Assembly: GCF_019468565.1 (NCBI RefSeq)
Contig: NZ_CP080521.1
Span: forward strand, 7,316,001-7,380,000
DNA from: Pseudonocardia sp. DSM 110487
GTDB taxonomy: Bacteria > Actinomycetota > Actinomycetes > Mycobacteriales > Pseudonocardiaceae
DNA: 64,000 nt
Reading direction: 5' to 3'
Below the pieces are notes generated by a model. It was not told the origin of the DNA. It was given only the letters and a program-made list of their open reading frames with translations, and did no database searches. Numbering within the stretch: position 1 is the stretch's first letter; each line of letters begins with the position of its first letter. Position numbers and translations under genes: made by a program. Positions 25,803 to 34,947 of the stretch are shown one piece after another.

Positions 25803-26680
25803 ACCCGCACCGTCCGGGTCTTGCCGAACAGGCCTGCCGGCCGGAGCGCGACGACCACGGCGGTGAGCACGAACGGTGCGACGATCGCGAGGTCGCCTTG
25901 CAGGCCGGGCACGTAGCGGCCGGCAAGACTGTTCGCGATGCCGACCAGGACGCCGCCGACGACCGCCCCCACCCGGCTGGACAGCCCGCCGAGCGTGCCT
26001 GCCGCCAGCGCGAGCAGCAAGGGAAAGGTCATCATGCCCGGCGAGAGCGTAAGCACCGGGGCAGCCACGACGGCGGCGAAGGCCCCGACGGCCGCGGCGA
26101 GCGCCCACCCGATCATCAGCCAGTGGCCCTGTGGCTGGCCGAGCAAGGTTGCGGAGGCGGGATTCTGCGCCACGGCGCGCAGTCGCAAGCCGACGCTGGT
26201 CCGGTTGAACAGCAGCGCCGTCGCCGCCATGACGACGACGAGGGTGGCCAGCGACCCGAGTTGCTGCAGGGTCATCCGAAGGCCCGCGAACTCGACGAGT
26301 CCCGATCCGAAGGGGCTGGGGAAGGTCCGCGGGCCGGTCGACCAGATGATCGACATGAGCGCGTTCAACCCGAGCAGCAGGGCGACACTGAGTGTCAGCA
26401 GCGGTAGTTCGCCAGCGCTCTCGAGGCGGCGGACCAGGCCTCGCTCGATGAGGGCGCCGCCGAGCGCCGACAGCGCGACGGTGAGGAGCAGCGCCACCCA
26501 GAAACTCATGCCGACCAGCAGCAGGAGCAGCGTCACGTACGCGGACAGAGTTGCCATCTCGCCTTGTGCGAAGTTCAGCATCCCCGTTCCCTGGAAGACG
26601 ACGCTGAGCGCGAGCGCGAGCATGCCGTACACCAGCCCCGAGCTCAGCCCGTCCAGAACCTGTTGGAAGAACTCTGTCAT
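25799..26680 (-). CDS. LivH-like ABC permease
   Basis: 293 aa. Seen: QVLDGLSSGLVYGMLALALSVVFQGTGMLNFAQGEMATL, the classic LivH N-terminus, and LRAVAQNPASATLLG in the cytoplasmic coupling loop. Start and stop overlap both neighbours by four bases, so the ABC genes are translated as a unit. Confidence 0.9.
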   Translation of the reverse strand: MTEFFQQVLDGLSSGLVYGMLALALSVVFQGTGMLNFAQGEMATLSAYVTLLLLLVGMSFWVALLLTVALSALGGALIERGLVRRLESAGELPLLTLSVALLLGLNALMSIIWSTGPRTFPSPFGSGLVEFAGLRMTLQQLGSLATLVVVMAATALLFNRTSVGLRLRAVAQNPASATLLGQPQGHWLMIGWALAAAVGAFAAVVAAPVLTLSPGMMTFPLLLALAAGTLGGLSSRVGAVVGGVLVGIANSLAGRYVPGLQGDLAIVAPFVLTAVVVALRPAGLFGKTRTVRV

Positions 26681-27468
26681 TTCCGGATACCGGTCCTCTC
26701 GGCGTCGGTGGCCGATTCCCCCAGATATGCGCGCCTGATGACGTCGCCGTCGCGGAACTCCGCGGTGGTTCCGGCGGCGGCGACGCGACCACCTGCCAGG
26801 ACCACGACGCGGTCGGCAATCTGCAGGGAGAGTCGCGCGTTTTGCTCCGCGATGAGCAGAGACGTCGACCAGTCGCCCCTGATGTGGGCCAGTACCTCGA
26901 ACAGCTGCCGGGTCAGCAGGGGCGCAAGGCCGAGTGAGGGCTCATCGATGAGCAACAGTCGTGGGCGCGCCATCAGCGCGCGCCCGATCGCAAGCATCTG
27001 CTGTTGTCCGCCGGAGAGCAGACCGGCGGCACGCCCTCGCGTATCGGCGAGCACGGGGAATGTCGAGTAGACGAGCTCGAGGTCGTTGCGCGCGTTCGAT
27101 CGCCGCGCCCGCGGGCGGGCGAGACCGCCCAGACGCAGGTTCTCCTCCACGGTCAGGTCGGCGAAGGTGCCCCGCCCTTCGGGGACATGGCCGAGGCCTG
27201 CACGAGCAGTGCGCGCACCGCTCCAACCAGCGATGTCCACGCCCGCGAGCTCGATGGCCCCGCGCGTGGAGACCACCCGGGAAATCGCCCGGAGCAGCGT
27301 GGTCTTGCCGGCACCGTTCGGCCCCAGGAGCACGACGATCTCGCCAGGCGCGACGCTGAGGTCGACTCCGTGGAGGACTTCGACCGACCCGTACCGGGCT
27401 ACGAGCTGACGGGTATCGAGCAAAGCAGCGCTGCTGTTGTGAATTGGTGAGCTCGCACGCTCGCTCAC
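26677..27468 (-). CDS. LivF-like ABC ATPase
   Basis: 263 aa. Seen: Walker A GPNGAGKTTLLRAI, signature LSGGQQQMLAIGRAL, Walker B LLLIDEPSLGLAP, and the LivF-type C-terminus. The N-terminus MSERASSP is encoded by a 17-base sequence (27451-27467) that recurs exactly at another start site at 56518-56534. GTG start overlapping the LivG stop. Confidence 0.9.
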   Translation of the reverse strand: MSERASSPIHNSSAALLDTRQLVARYGSVEVLHGVDLSVAPGEIVVLLGPNGAGKTTLLRAISRVVSTRGAIELAGVDIAGWSGARTARAGLGHVPEGRGTFADLTVEENLRLGGLARPRARRSNARNDLELVYSTFPVLADTRGRAAGLLSGGQQQMLAIGRALMARPRLLLIDEPSLGLAPLLTRQLFEVLAHIRGDWSTSLLIAEQNARLSLQIADRVVVLAGGRVAAAGTTAEFRDGDVIRRAYLGESATDAERTGIRK

Positions 27469-28256
27469 GTCTTGACCTCCGACCAGTCGTCGCCGAGGTA
27501 CGCGGCGATCACACGCGGATCAGCCGCCACCTCTGCGGGAGAGCCGGCGAGCAGGAGACGTCCGGCATCGAGGACGACGACGTGGCGTGACACCCGCATC
27601 ACGAGCCCCACGTCGTGCTCGACGAGTACGCAGGTCGTTCCGACCGCCGCCGCGAACGCTTCGACCTCACCCAGGAGCTCGGAGGCCTCGTCGGCGCCGA
27701 GGCCCGCCGCCGGCTCGTCGAGCAGCAGCAGCCGGGGCTCGGGCAGCAGAGCCCGCACGACCTCGACCCTTCTCCGGTCTCCGTGCGGGAGACTGTCGAC
27801 GGGTACGTCTGCTCGCGGGAGCCCCAGACGTGCGAGCAGCTCGGATGCGCGCGCCCGCATCAACCTCTCATCCGATCTCACCGCGGGCGGCCGGAAGATC
27901 GAGCCGAGCAGGCCTCCGCGTAGCTGAGGGTGCGCGCCCAGCAGGACGTTGTCGATCGCGGTGAGGTCGGGGATGAGCAGTGGCGTCTGGAACGTCCGCG
28001 CGATACCGAGTGCCGCGCGTCTGTCGGCACGCAAGTGAGTGAGGTCGCAGCCTTCGAGTTCGACGGTGCCGTCATGACGCGCAACACCGCTGATGCAGTT
28101 GAACAGCGTGGTTTTACCTGCTCCGTTCGGCCCTATCACCGCGGAGACACCGCCAGCAGGGACCGAGAAGGACACGTCCTCGAGCGCCCGCACCCCGGAG
28201 AAATCGACTCCCAATGCGTGAACGCGCAACGCTACTTGATTCGTTGACCAGGCCAT
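27465..28256 (-). CDS. LivG-like ABC ATPase
   Basis: 263 aa. Seen: Walker A GPNGAGKTTLFNCISG, signature-like DSLPHGDRRRVEVVRALL (the usual LSxG is altered to LPHG), Walker B LLLLDEPAAGLGADE, and the H-loop VLVEHDVGLVM. Start ATG 28256 (MAWSTNQVALRV). Directly upstream is AGAGGA and a three-codon AUG-CGC-UAA frame whose stop overlaps this start; a coupling role is possible but unproven. It follows the second demethylase gene by 70 bp, so it probably shares its transcript. Confidence 0.87.
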   Translation of the reverse strand: MAWSTNQVALRVHALGVDFSGVRALEDVSFSVPAGGVSAVIGPNGAGKTTLFNCISGVARHDGTVELEGCDLTHLRADRRAALGIARTFQTPLLIPDLTAIDNVLLGAHPQLRGGLLGSIFRPPAVRSDERLMRARASELLARLGLPRADVPVDSLPHGDRRRVEVVRALLPEPRLLLLDEPAAGLGADEASELLGEVEAFAAAVGTTCVLVEHDVGLVMRVSRHVVVLDAGRLLLAGSPAEVAADPRVIAAYLGDDWSEVKT

Positions 28257-28326
28257 TAGCGCATTTCCTCTGCGAGCAGCACGCGTGCTTACCTCGACTT
28301 CCAGCCGAAGCGGGTCACGTCTACAG

Positions 28327-29706
28327 CTATTGCCGCCCTGTCTTGATGACCTTGTCGAAGTACGGGCAAGGAGCCACTGCGACCTGAATCTTCCGCATCT
28401 CGTGACTATCCACGGTTCGCCGCTGCGAGTCGGGCTCACCCCAGAGGAGCGTGAGCTCTGTCCCCGGCTCGGCGTGCTCGGCATCCACGAGGGCAGTGGA
28501 GATCAAATGCCGCGCATTGGCCGAATAGGACGACCACTGCGATACGCCGACAAGCTTGCCGTCCAGCATCACTGCGTCGGATTCGAAGGTGGCGTACATC
28601 GGCGTGGGGAGTGCGATGTAGCGGCCGGGCCCCTGGGCATCGAACAGCGTCGACGCGATGCCCGCTACGACGTCGTCGTCGCTCCACACGAGCGTGACCT
28701 TCTTGCGGCGCTGGTTTGCCGCCTTCTCCTGCAACGCATCGCGACCGACGAAGTCGCGGTTCCAGTCGACCAGACGGCCGTAGCCGACCTCGATCGGATC
28801 GACGTAGTAGTCCTCAATGTGGTCCGAGACGAGGCTGCCGCCCAGCGAGCCGAGCGACTCCAGGAAGTGGCTGTCGAGCCACTCGCGGTAGGGCTTCATC
28901 TCAGCGCCCTGGTAGATGGCTGGGAGGGGCATCGGCATCCAGCCTGACTCCTGCGCGGTCGTGGAGTAGGCGAGCGCTCCGACCTTGCGCAGGTCGTACT
29001 TCGTCCCGGCCTCCTCGAACGCGTCCCGGACCGCCTGCTGGTCGTCCCACGGACCATAGATCTCGAACCCGGCGGTGCCGGCCATCCCGTGGCGCAGCGC
29101 TCGCACCGACCGGCCGGCGATCGTGAGCTCACCGACCGAGAAGAACCTGACTTCCGGGAGGGTTCCCCCGGCAACCTCGGTGACGAGCGGCAGCGCGTTC
29201 GGTCCCTGGATCTGGAAGCGGAAGACGTCGCGGGGACTCGACCGGAGCGACCAGTTGTCGTTCTTCTCCGCCACCACGTCGAAGGACGAGCCCCCGGCGT
29301 TGAACAGCAGCCAGTCGCTCGCGAAGGGAGCACCGACGAGACGAAAGAACTCCTCCTCCTCCCGAAACAGGATCGCGTCAGCGATCAAATATCCGTCATG
29401 GCCGGCGAGGACGACCTGCTTGGCCTTCCGGATCGGGAAGGGGTCGAACTTGTTCACCGCGAACTGGGAGAGGAACGGGATCACCTCACGACCACGCAGG
29501 TGCAGCTCGGTCATGTGGTAGGACTGCTCCAGGAGGGCGACGCCGTCCTTCCAAGCGCGCACCTCGTCCCGCCAGTTGGTGAACTCCGGTGGAATGCCGG
29601 GAAAGACGTACGGGCCGAGGTCGGAGCTGCGGAGCAGCTGCACCGGGCCCCCCGCTTCGTCGATCAGGGTCTGGAGGGACTTCCGGGAGTCGGCGCTGTG
29701 GGCCAT
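28327..29706 (-). CDS. THF-dependent aryl O-demethylase, LigM/DesA-like (copy 1)
   Basis: 459 aa, the size of Sphingobium DesA (about 458) and LigM (about 471). Seen: a GcvT/aminomethyltransferase-like fold with YVFPGIPPEFTNWRDEVRAWKDGVALLEQSYHM near the N-terminus, FRFQIQGPNALPLVTEVAGG, RALRHGMAGTAGFEIYGPW, and GYGRLVDWNRDFVGRDALQEKA in the C-terminal domain. Known family: transfers the methyl group of vanillate or syringate to tetrahydrofolate, giving 5-methyl-THF and a catechol. It follows purU and metF, exactly the enzymes that would process the methyl-THF. Substrate choice between vanillate and syringate cannot be decided here. Confidence 0.87.
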   Translation of the reverse strand: MAHSADSRKSLQTLIDEAGGPVQLLRSSDLGPYVFPGIPPEFTNWRDEVRAWKDGVALLEQSYHMTELHLRGREVIPFLSQFAVNKFDPFPIRKAKQVVLAGHDGYLIADAILFREEEEFFRLVGAPFASDWLLFNAGGSSFDVVAEKNDNWSLRSSPRDVFRFQIQGPNALPLVTEVAGGTLPEVRFFSVGELTIAGRSVRALRHGMAGTAGFEIYGPWDDQQAVRDAFEEAGTKYDLRKVGALAYSTTAQESGWMPMPLPAIYQGAEMKPYREWLDSHFLESLGSLGGSLVSDHIEDYYVDPIEVGYGRLVDWNRDFVGRDALQEKAANQRRKKVTLVWSDDDVVAGIASTLFDAQGPGRYIALPTPMYATFESDAVMLDGKLVGVSQWSSYSANARHLISTALVDAEHAEPGTELTLLWGEPDSQRRTVDSHEMRKIQVAVAPCPYFDKVIKTGRQ

Positions 29707-29741
29707 GACGATCCTCCTTGATCAGTGCGTCGGGGGCGTCT

Positions 29742-30656
29742 TCAGAAGACGATCGTGCTATTGCCGTGTCGGACGATGCGGTCCTCGAGTTGCCAGCGCA
29801 CGGCCCGCGAGAGGACCGCCCGCTCGACGTCAGCCCCGAGCCGGACAACATCGGCCGTGCTGTGGCGATGGTCCACGCGCACGACGTCCTGCTCGATGAT
29901 CGGGCCCTCATCGAGGGCCTCGGTTACGTAATGAGCGGTCGCACCGACGAGCTTCACGCCCCGTTCCTTCGCCTTCCGATAGGGAGCGGCGCCGATGAAT
30001 GCCGGCAGGAACGAGTGATGAATATTGATCAACGGACAGCCGACCGCAGTGAGAAAATCCGGTGTGATGATCTGCATGTAGCGGGCGAGGACGACAAGGT
30101 CGACGTTGCCTCGCAACATCTCCAGCTGTCGCTCTTCTGCCGTGTCGCGGTCGTCCCGGGTGGCGGGCACGTGGAAGAACGGCACCCCGAAGGGACGGAC
30201 TTCGTCGGCCAGATCGGGATGGTTGGAGATGACCATCACGACCGACATGTGGAGCTCGCCGCGACGATTGCGCCACAGTAGATCGAGCACGCAGTGGTCG
30301 GTCTTCGACACCATGATCGCCACACGCTTGGGCCGAGCGGCCTCCGTGAGCCGGAACTCGATGTCGAAGGGCTCAGCGACTTCGCTCGCGAACGACCGCT
30401 CCAGTTCGTCCCGCGCGGCGCCGAGCCCGGGCAGGTGGAACTCGGTGCGCTGAAAGAAGGCGCCCCCCGCATCCTCGGTCGCGTGCTGATCGAGGGTGAT
30501 GATGTTCGCACCGGCTTCGGTCAGGAAGGTGCTGACCGCCGAGACGATGCCCGGTCGATCCTGGCACTGGATCAGCAGGCGGCCGCGGTCGGGGCTCCCG
30601 CTGTGACCGGGCATGGCCGACGGCAGGGCGGTGGCGGTCGTCGTCAACGCCATCAT
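29742..30656 (-). CDS. purU: Formyltetrahydrofolate deformylase
   Basis: 304 aa. Start ATG 30656 has GGAGG five bases upstream (a second ATG follows at once). Seen: N-terminal ACT domain (LLIQCQDRPGIVSAVSTFLTEAGANI) and a C-terminal formyltransferase-like domain with VISNHPDLADE, the catalytic region PLINIHHSFLPAFIGAAPY (Asn, His) and GATAHYVTEALDEGPIIEQ (His, Asp). It hydrolyses 10-formyl-THF to formate and THF. Between metF and a demethylase gene it would free THF for further demethylation and dispose of the methyl carbon as formate. Confidence 0.93.
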   Translation of the reverse strand: MMALTTTATALPSAMPGHSGSPDRGRLLIQCQDRPGIVSAVSTFLTEAGANIITLDQHATEDAGGAFFQRTEFHLPGLGAARDELERSFASEVAEPFDIEFRLTEAARPKRVAIMVSKTDHCVLDLLWRNRRGELHMSVVMVISNHPDLADEVRPFGVPFFHVPATRDDRDTAEERQLEMLRGNVDLVVLARYMQIITPDFLTAVGCPLINIHHSFLPAFIGAAPYRKAKERGVKLVGATAHYVTEALDEGPIIEQDVVRVDHRHSTADVVRLGADVERAVLSRAVRWQLEDRIVRHGNSTIVF

Positions 30657-30721
30657 GGGCACCTCCGTGCTGCGCGGTCCGCCCGTGACGGGGTGTCCGG
30701 ACGGAGACGAGAAGGGACTGT

Positions 30722-31585
30722 TCAAGCGAGGTTGGCCGTCATCCGGCGGCGCCACGCCTCGGTGGGTGCGAGGTCGTTGAACGTGAAGACGTGAAATCCC
30801 ACGAGATCGGTGTCGGGCCTGCCGAGGTGCGGGGCGAGGCCTTTGATGATCGCGTTGGGACGGTAGCCACCGGGCAGGAAGAACCGCCACAAGAGGTTCT
30901 GCTGCTGCTTGAGGAAATTCACCGATTCGCCGATGCCTAGGTTGCCTGACACCCGCAGCAGCTTCTGTCGGTGCACCACACCCGGCACGCCAACCTGCAC
31001 GGGAAGCTTGATACCGCGACGTCTGAGTTCCCGGGCCCAGGCCAAGATGACCCGCGGGTCGAACACGATCTGGGTCGTGATGCGGGTGGCCAACGGCGCC
31101 TTGTCCACCAGCGCCTGGAACAGCTGGTTGTCCGACGCCTGCGGGTGGCCCTCGGGGTGCCCGGCGATGCCGATGTCTGTGAACCCGTGGTCGAGCTCGT
31201 GCAGCGCCGTGAGCAGCGTGAGCGCGTCCGCGAACTCCGTGCGGATGTCCGAGCGGTCACCGCCCACGACGAACACGTCGCGGATGCCAGCCTCCCGGCA
31301 GCGGGACACCACCTCGGCCAGGTGCGCCCGGTCGCGCACCTGCTGCGCCGACAGGTGCGGGGCCACCGTGTACCCGTGGCCGGCGAGGGCGACTGCGAGG
31401 TCCACGGTCACGTCCTGCCCCTTTGCCGGCGAGGCGGTCACGGTCAGCCGCACGTCCGTGGGCACGTGCGCGAGCACGGCCTCCTCGGTCCGCTTGAACG
31501 GGATCACCTCGTAGCCCAGCCGCTGGAACGCCCGTTGCAGCGGGACGTTGGACGCAGCATCTCGGACGGTGATGGGCTGCTCCAT
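30722..31585 (-). CDS. metF: Methylenetetrahydrofolate reductase, catabolic
   Basis: 287 aa TIM-barrel flavoprotein. Seen: VRLTVTASPAKGQDVT, VFVVGGDRSDIR, IGIAGHPEGHPQ, TRITTQIVFDPRVILAWARELRRRG and PVQVGVPGVVHRQKLLRV, the family's active-site and FAD-binding strands in order. Start ATG 31585, five bases after the demethylase stop, so it is tightly coupled. In SYK-6 ligM sits with metF, which runs methyl-THF to methylene-THF; the same job is likely here rather than methionine synthesis. Confidence 0.9.
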   Translation of the reverse strand: MEQPITVRDAASNVPLQRAFQRLGYEVIPFKRTEEAVLAHVPTDVRLTVTASPAKGQDVTVDLAVALAGHGYTVAPHLSAQQVRDRAHLAEVVSRCREAGIRDVFVVGGDRSDIRTEFADALTLLTALHELDHGFTDIGIAGHPEGHPQASDNQLFQALVDKAPLATRITTQIVFDPRVILAWARELRRRGIKLPVQVGVPGVVHRQKLLRVSGNLGIGESVNFLKQQQNLLWRFFLPGGYRPNAIIKGLAPHLGRPDTDLVGFHVFTFNDLAPTEAWRRRMTANLA

Positions 31586-31590
31586 CGGCG

Positions 31591-32949
31591 TCAGGCAATC
31601 GGCGTGGTGCTGATGGTGGCCCGGACCCGGGCCTGGACGTGCGACTCGACGGTCGGCTTGGCCGTCCCCGAACCGGTTTCCCCCCAGACGACGGTGACCT
31701 CCTTGCCGTCGACCGCATCCACCTCGTCGATCATCCCGAGGGAGGCCCAACCGCCGACATTGACCGTGTAGCCGAGCCAATTGGAGATTCCGACCAGCCG
31801 ATCTCCATCCAGAACCTGGTCGTACTGCGAGATCGCGTACGCCGAGTAGGGCGCCGCCAGGTACTTGGTGCGCTGCTGGCCGCCGAAGAGGCTGCCCGCG
31901 ATCACCTGCGTCACGTCCTCGTCGTTCCAGCGGAGCCACACCTTGCGACGGTGCGGCTCGGCCGCCCGCTTCTCCAGGGCGGACCGGCCGCAGAAGTCGT
32001 GGTCGTACTTGATCAGGTGGCCGTACCCGAGGTCCCAGGGCGTGACGTAGTAATCCTCGATGTCGTCGGACGCGAAGCTGCCACCGATCGACGCGTTGGC
32101 CTCGAACCCGCTGCCGGGCAGCCACTCGCGGTAACTCCGCAGGCCGTCGGCGGTGTAGATGCCGGACACCGGCAGGGCGATCCACGCCGACTCCACCGTC
32201 GCCGACCCGTACGCGAGGGATCCGCCGAGCCGGAGCCCGAACTCCTCACCCGCCTCGATCAGGGCTTCCTTCACGGCCGAACCCATCTCCGCGGGACCAG
32301 TGATCTCCAACCCGCTGGTCTCCACCCCGGGGACCCCCGACATCGTGTGGTTCAGCGCGCGGACGGTCGTGCCGGCGATGGTGAACTCACCGATGGTGAA
32401 GAACTTGATCTTGCCCATGTGCGCCCCGACGGCCTTCTCGACGATCGACTGCGTGAGCGGACCGTTGAGCTGGAACCGGAACAGCCGCCTGCCCTCGGTG
32501 TTCTCGAGGATCCAGGGATCCACCGCCACCTCGACGTCGTAGCCGCCTCGCCCGGCCTGGTAGGTGAGCCAGTTCCCGACCGCCGGCGTCCCGACGACGC
32601 TGACCTCGTCCTCGGCCCAGCCGAAGAGGATGGCGTCCGCGAGGAAGTTTCCTTCCCCCGTGACGGCCACGTACTGCTTCGCCTTGCCCGGGCCGAACGT
32701 CCGGAAGCTGTTGACGCCGTAGTCGCTCAGCAGCCTGAGCACGTCCGGACCCGTGAAGTACGTGTCGGTCATGTGGAACGACTGGTCGAAGAGCACACAC
32801 GTCTGCGCCCAAGCAGCCTGCTCGTCACGCCAGTTGCTGTACTCGGCCTGGAAGGGGAACGGGTAAGGCCCAACCTGTGCCGTACGCAGGTGAGCGAGAG
32901 CGCCTCCCGCCGCGGTGATCTTGTCCTGGAGGCTCGGAATGGACGTCAT
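31591..32949 (-). CDS. THF-dependent aryl O-demethylase, LigM/DesA-like (copy 2)
   Basis: 452 aa. ATG 32949 is preferred over GTG 32970 because GAGGAG lies six bases before it. Seen: the same architecture as copy 1: YPFPFQAEYSNWRDEQAAWAQTCVLFDQSFHM, FRFQLNGPLTQSIVEKAVG, RALNHTMSGVPGVETSGLEITGP, GYGHLIKYDHDFCGRSALEKRA. The two copies are clearly diverged, so different methoxy substrates are likely. It is the first gene of the metF-purU-demethylase run and has a 32-bp composite operator 107 bp upstream. Confidence 0.87.
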   Translation of the reverse strand: MTSIPSLQDKITAAGGALAHLRTAQVGPYPFPFQAEYSNWRDEQAAWAQTCVLFDQSFHMTDTYFTGPDVLRLLSDYGVNSFRTFGPGKAKQYVAVTGEGNFLADAILFGWAEDEVSVVGTPAVGNWLTYQAGRGGYDVEVAVDPWILENTEGRRLFRFQLNGPLTQSIVEKAVGAHMGKIKFFTIGEFTIAGTTVRALNHTMSGVPGVETSGLEITGPAEMGSAVKEALIEAGEEFGLRLGGSLAYGSATVESAWIALPVSGIYTADGLRSYREWLPGSGFEANASIGGSFASDDIEDYYVTPWDLGYGHLIKYDHDFCGRSALEKRAAEPHRRKVWLRWNDEDVTQVIAGSLFGGQQRTKYLAAPYSAYAISQYDQVLDGDRLVGISNWLGYTVNVGGWASLGMIDEVDAVDGKEVTVVWGETGSGTAKPTVESHVQARVRATISTTPIA

Positions 32950-33055
32950 CGTCTGCTCCTCGTTCGACACGTAGAGAGCTCTTCGGTCGGCCTGAACAGG
33001 TCGACCGTCGGAGGGCCCGCGCCGGGCAGGCAGCCTCGATTGCCAAGTCAGTCGG

Positions 33056-33087
33056 ATACCGATATGACTTTCGATACCGGACGGTAT
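33056..33087 (-). promoter_or_regulatory. 32-bp composite operator upstream of the demethylase operon
   Basis: Read toward the gene: ATACCG-TC-CGGTAT (perfect palindrome), then a second imperfect site ending CGGTAT whose start is 18 bp after the first. It matches the element before the P450 gene in 28 of 32 positions and lies in the same orientation relative to its gene, 107 bp before ATG 32949. The exact 19-base core TGACATACCGTCCGGTATC is shared with the P450 site. Confidence 0.8.
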
Positions 33088-33112
33088 GTCACCCTTGAGT
33101 CGGCGTCAACGG

Positions 33113-34687
33113 TCACTTCACCGGAACTCCGCTTTCCTCGCGGTACGCTGCGGGCCAGATGCCGTGTCGGCCAGGCGAAAGGATGCCTTTCGGATCCACG
33201 ACGCCTTTGAGTTTCTCGACGAAACGCCGGTATGCGTGATTGTTGAAGGAGTAGTGGTCCGCGGCGAGGTCCATGCACTCCAGATGAGGGCGACATTCCC
33301 CGTAGCCGAGCGCGCCGGTCGCTACCACCAGTCGCTTCGCCAGGTCGAACGCATTGCGCGCGGCGGAGGGGTCCGTCCGGTCGTAGCGGATACCGATGAT
33401 CACCGCGCAGGAGCGTTCCCCGGTGACCATGATTCCGGCACCGAAGTTCACGCCTGCGCCCCACATGTGCGTGCGAACCTCCTCGACCGCGTCGCGCACT
33501 TGACGGCCCTCGAGGGGCACGATCGGCGCGACATCGATGTGGGCGATGTGATCCGGGGTCTTCTCGATCGCTTTGAGCGTCGGGATGCCGATCATGATCT
33601 GATCTGCGGAGTAGACGATCTCGTCGTACTCGTCCGGCCCGTAGGTACGCGGGGCCTCGACCCGCCCGCTCGGGATCTTCGTCCACGCCTGCGTGATACG
33701 GCGAAGCTTCACCGCGACGATCTCCGGATCGCCCCACACGCCCGCCCGGACGGCCCACGCGCCGACCCCGGTGCGCTCGCCGATCTCGCGGAGCTCGGCG
33801 GGGTCGAGCTGCCGCGACGCGGCAACCGGGAGGTCACGCAACATGTGCGCGGCGCGCAGGGTGGAGAACAGCGCGGGAATGCCCTCGAGGTGGCCGGCAA
33901 ACCGCAGTTCTCGGAGCGTGTCCACGGCGGCCTCGAGGTCTTCGTCGTCGCCGATCGAGAGCATGACCGGGGCGTACGCCTCGGGCCGGCGCCTGAGCCA
34001 GACGCCCATCCTCGTCACGATCCCGAGGTTCGATTGCACGAACAGCGACTCCAGCGACGGCCCGAGGCTGCGCTTGTAGACATGCCATGCCTTGCCGCCC
34101 GGAATCGCACCCGCGCCCGTGCGCAGCACGTCCCCGTCGGGGAGCACGACCTCGAACCCGGTCGGGAGCATGTAGTCGGCCCCATAGAACTGGTACGTAT
34201 GGCCGGCATCCATGGAGTTGCCGACGATCGAGCCCCAGCCGAGGTCGGGACATGGCGTCATCAGGTCATAGCCGGCCGCCTGCACCGCGTCGTACAAGTC
34301 GAACCAGGTCACCCCCGGCTCGACTACCGCGTACGCCAGCTCCTCGTTGATCTCCAGGATGCGGTCCATCTTCTGGAAACCGATCTGGATCGACCCGCGC
34401 ACGCGCGGTGAGGCTCCCCCGTGTCCGAGGTTGCGCCCCTGGCTGTGCGGCCAGACGGGGATCTCGTACCGGTTGGCGATGCGGACAATCTCCTGCACCT
34501 GCTCGGTGGACCGGGGCTGCACGACCGCCGCCGCCGCATAGGTCTCGTCCCCAGGGATCCAGTACTCGTCCTTGAACTCGTCGACCTTCGGACGCTCGAT
34601 GAAGACGGAGTCCTCTCCGACGACCGCCACGAGCCGGCGGACCATCTCGTCCGAGACAGTGGGCAGATCAACAGTGATTTCCCGCAT
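33113..34687 (-). CDS. VAO/4-cresol-dehydrogenase-family flavoprotein oxidase
   Basis: 524 aa, the length of Rhodococcus eugenol oxidase (526). Seen: an N-terminal FAD_binding_4 domain (EYWIPGDETYAAAAVVQPRSTEQVQEIVRIANRYEIPVWPHSQGRNLGHGGASPR), CPDLGWGSIVGNSMDAGHTYQFYG, VQSNLGIVTRMGVWL, and a C-terminal cap with HIAHIDVAPIVPL and GILSPGRHGIWP. Known family: oxidises para-substituted phenols such as vanillyl alcohol, eugenol and 4-alkylguaiacols through quinone methides. It would feed aldehydes or alcohols to the demethylation route. A 32-bp operator lies 86 bp upstream. Confidence 0.88.
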   Translation of the reverse strand: MREITVDLPTVSDEMVRRLVAVVGEDSVFIERPKVDEFKDEYWIPGDETYAAAAVVQPRSTEQVQEIVRIANRYEIPVWPHSQGRNLGHGGASPRVRGSIQIGFQKMDRILEINEELAYAVVEPGVTWFDLYDAVQAAGYDLMTPCPDLGWGSIVGNSMDAGHTYQFYGADYMLPTGFEVVLPDGDVLRTGAGAIPGGKAWHVYKRSLGPSLESLFVQSNLGIVTRMGVWLRRRPEAYAPVMLSIGDDEDLEAAVDTLRELRFAGHLEGIPALFSTLRAAHMLRDLPVAASRQLDPAELREIGERTGVGAWAVRAGVWGDPEIVAVKLRRITQAWTKIPSGRVEAPRTYGPDEYDEIVYSADQIMIGIPTLKAIEKTPDHIAHIDVAPIVPLEGRQVRDAVEEVRTHMWGAGVNFGAGIMVTGERSCAVIIGIRYDRTDPSAARNAFDLAKRLVVATGALGYGECRPHLECMDLAADHYSFNNHAYRRFVEKLKGVVDPKGILSPGRHGIWPAAYREESGVPVK

Positions 34688-34772
34688 CGTTGTCTCATTT
34701 CTCCGGCGACGGGGCGAACCGTCGCGGCGAGTCCGGAGGCTCAGCGCTGTGTCACGGGTTCAACCCAGTGAC

Positions 34773-34804
34773 ATACCGATTGGTCTCCGGATCCCGGACG
34801 GTAT
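34773..34804 (-). promoter_or_regulatory. 32-bp composite operator upstream of the flavoprotein oxidase
   Basis: Read toward the gene: ATACCG-TC-CGGGAT, then 18 bp further AGACCA-AT-CGGTAT. It matches the P450 element in 27 of 32 positions and has the same orientation relative to its gene, 86 bp before ATG 34687. Confidence 0.75.
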
Positions 34805-34947
34805 CCCGTGTGGCCGATCGTGTCAACGCACTCGCGCGACCTCGTGCAACGACGGCTCCGAGCCGGCGCAGCGTGCCTCGGGGCGGTCAGCCCTGAGTCG
34901 CTCGTAGGACGTACTGGTCGATGTGTTGACACCTGCCGAGCAGTGAC

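Noticed and set aside
24739..25926. Long minus-strand frame (to 25926) extending the ABC binding protein
   Set aside because: It is the antisense/alternative frame of the permease genes; the lipoprotein signal begins at ATG 24738 with a ribosome-binding site.
25803..26819. Long minus-strand frame extending LivM upstream
   Set aside because: It is an arginine-rich shadow of the LivH gene; LivM starts at ATG 25802 with an ATGA overlap.
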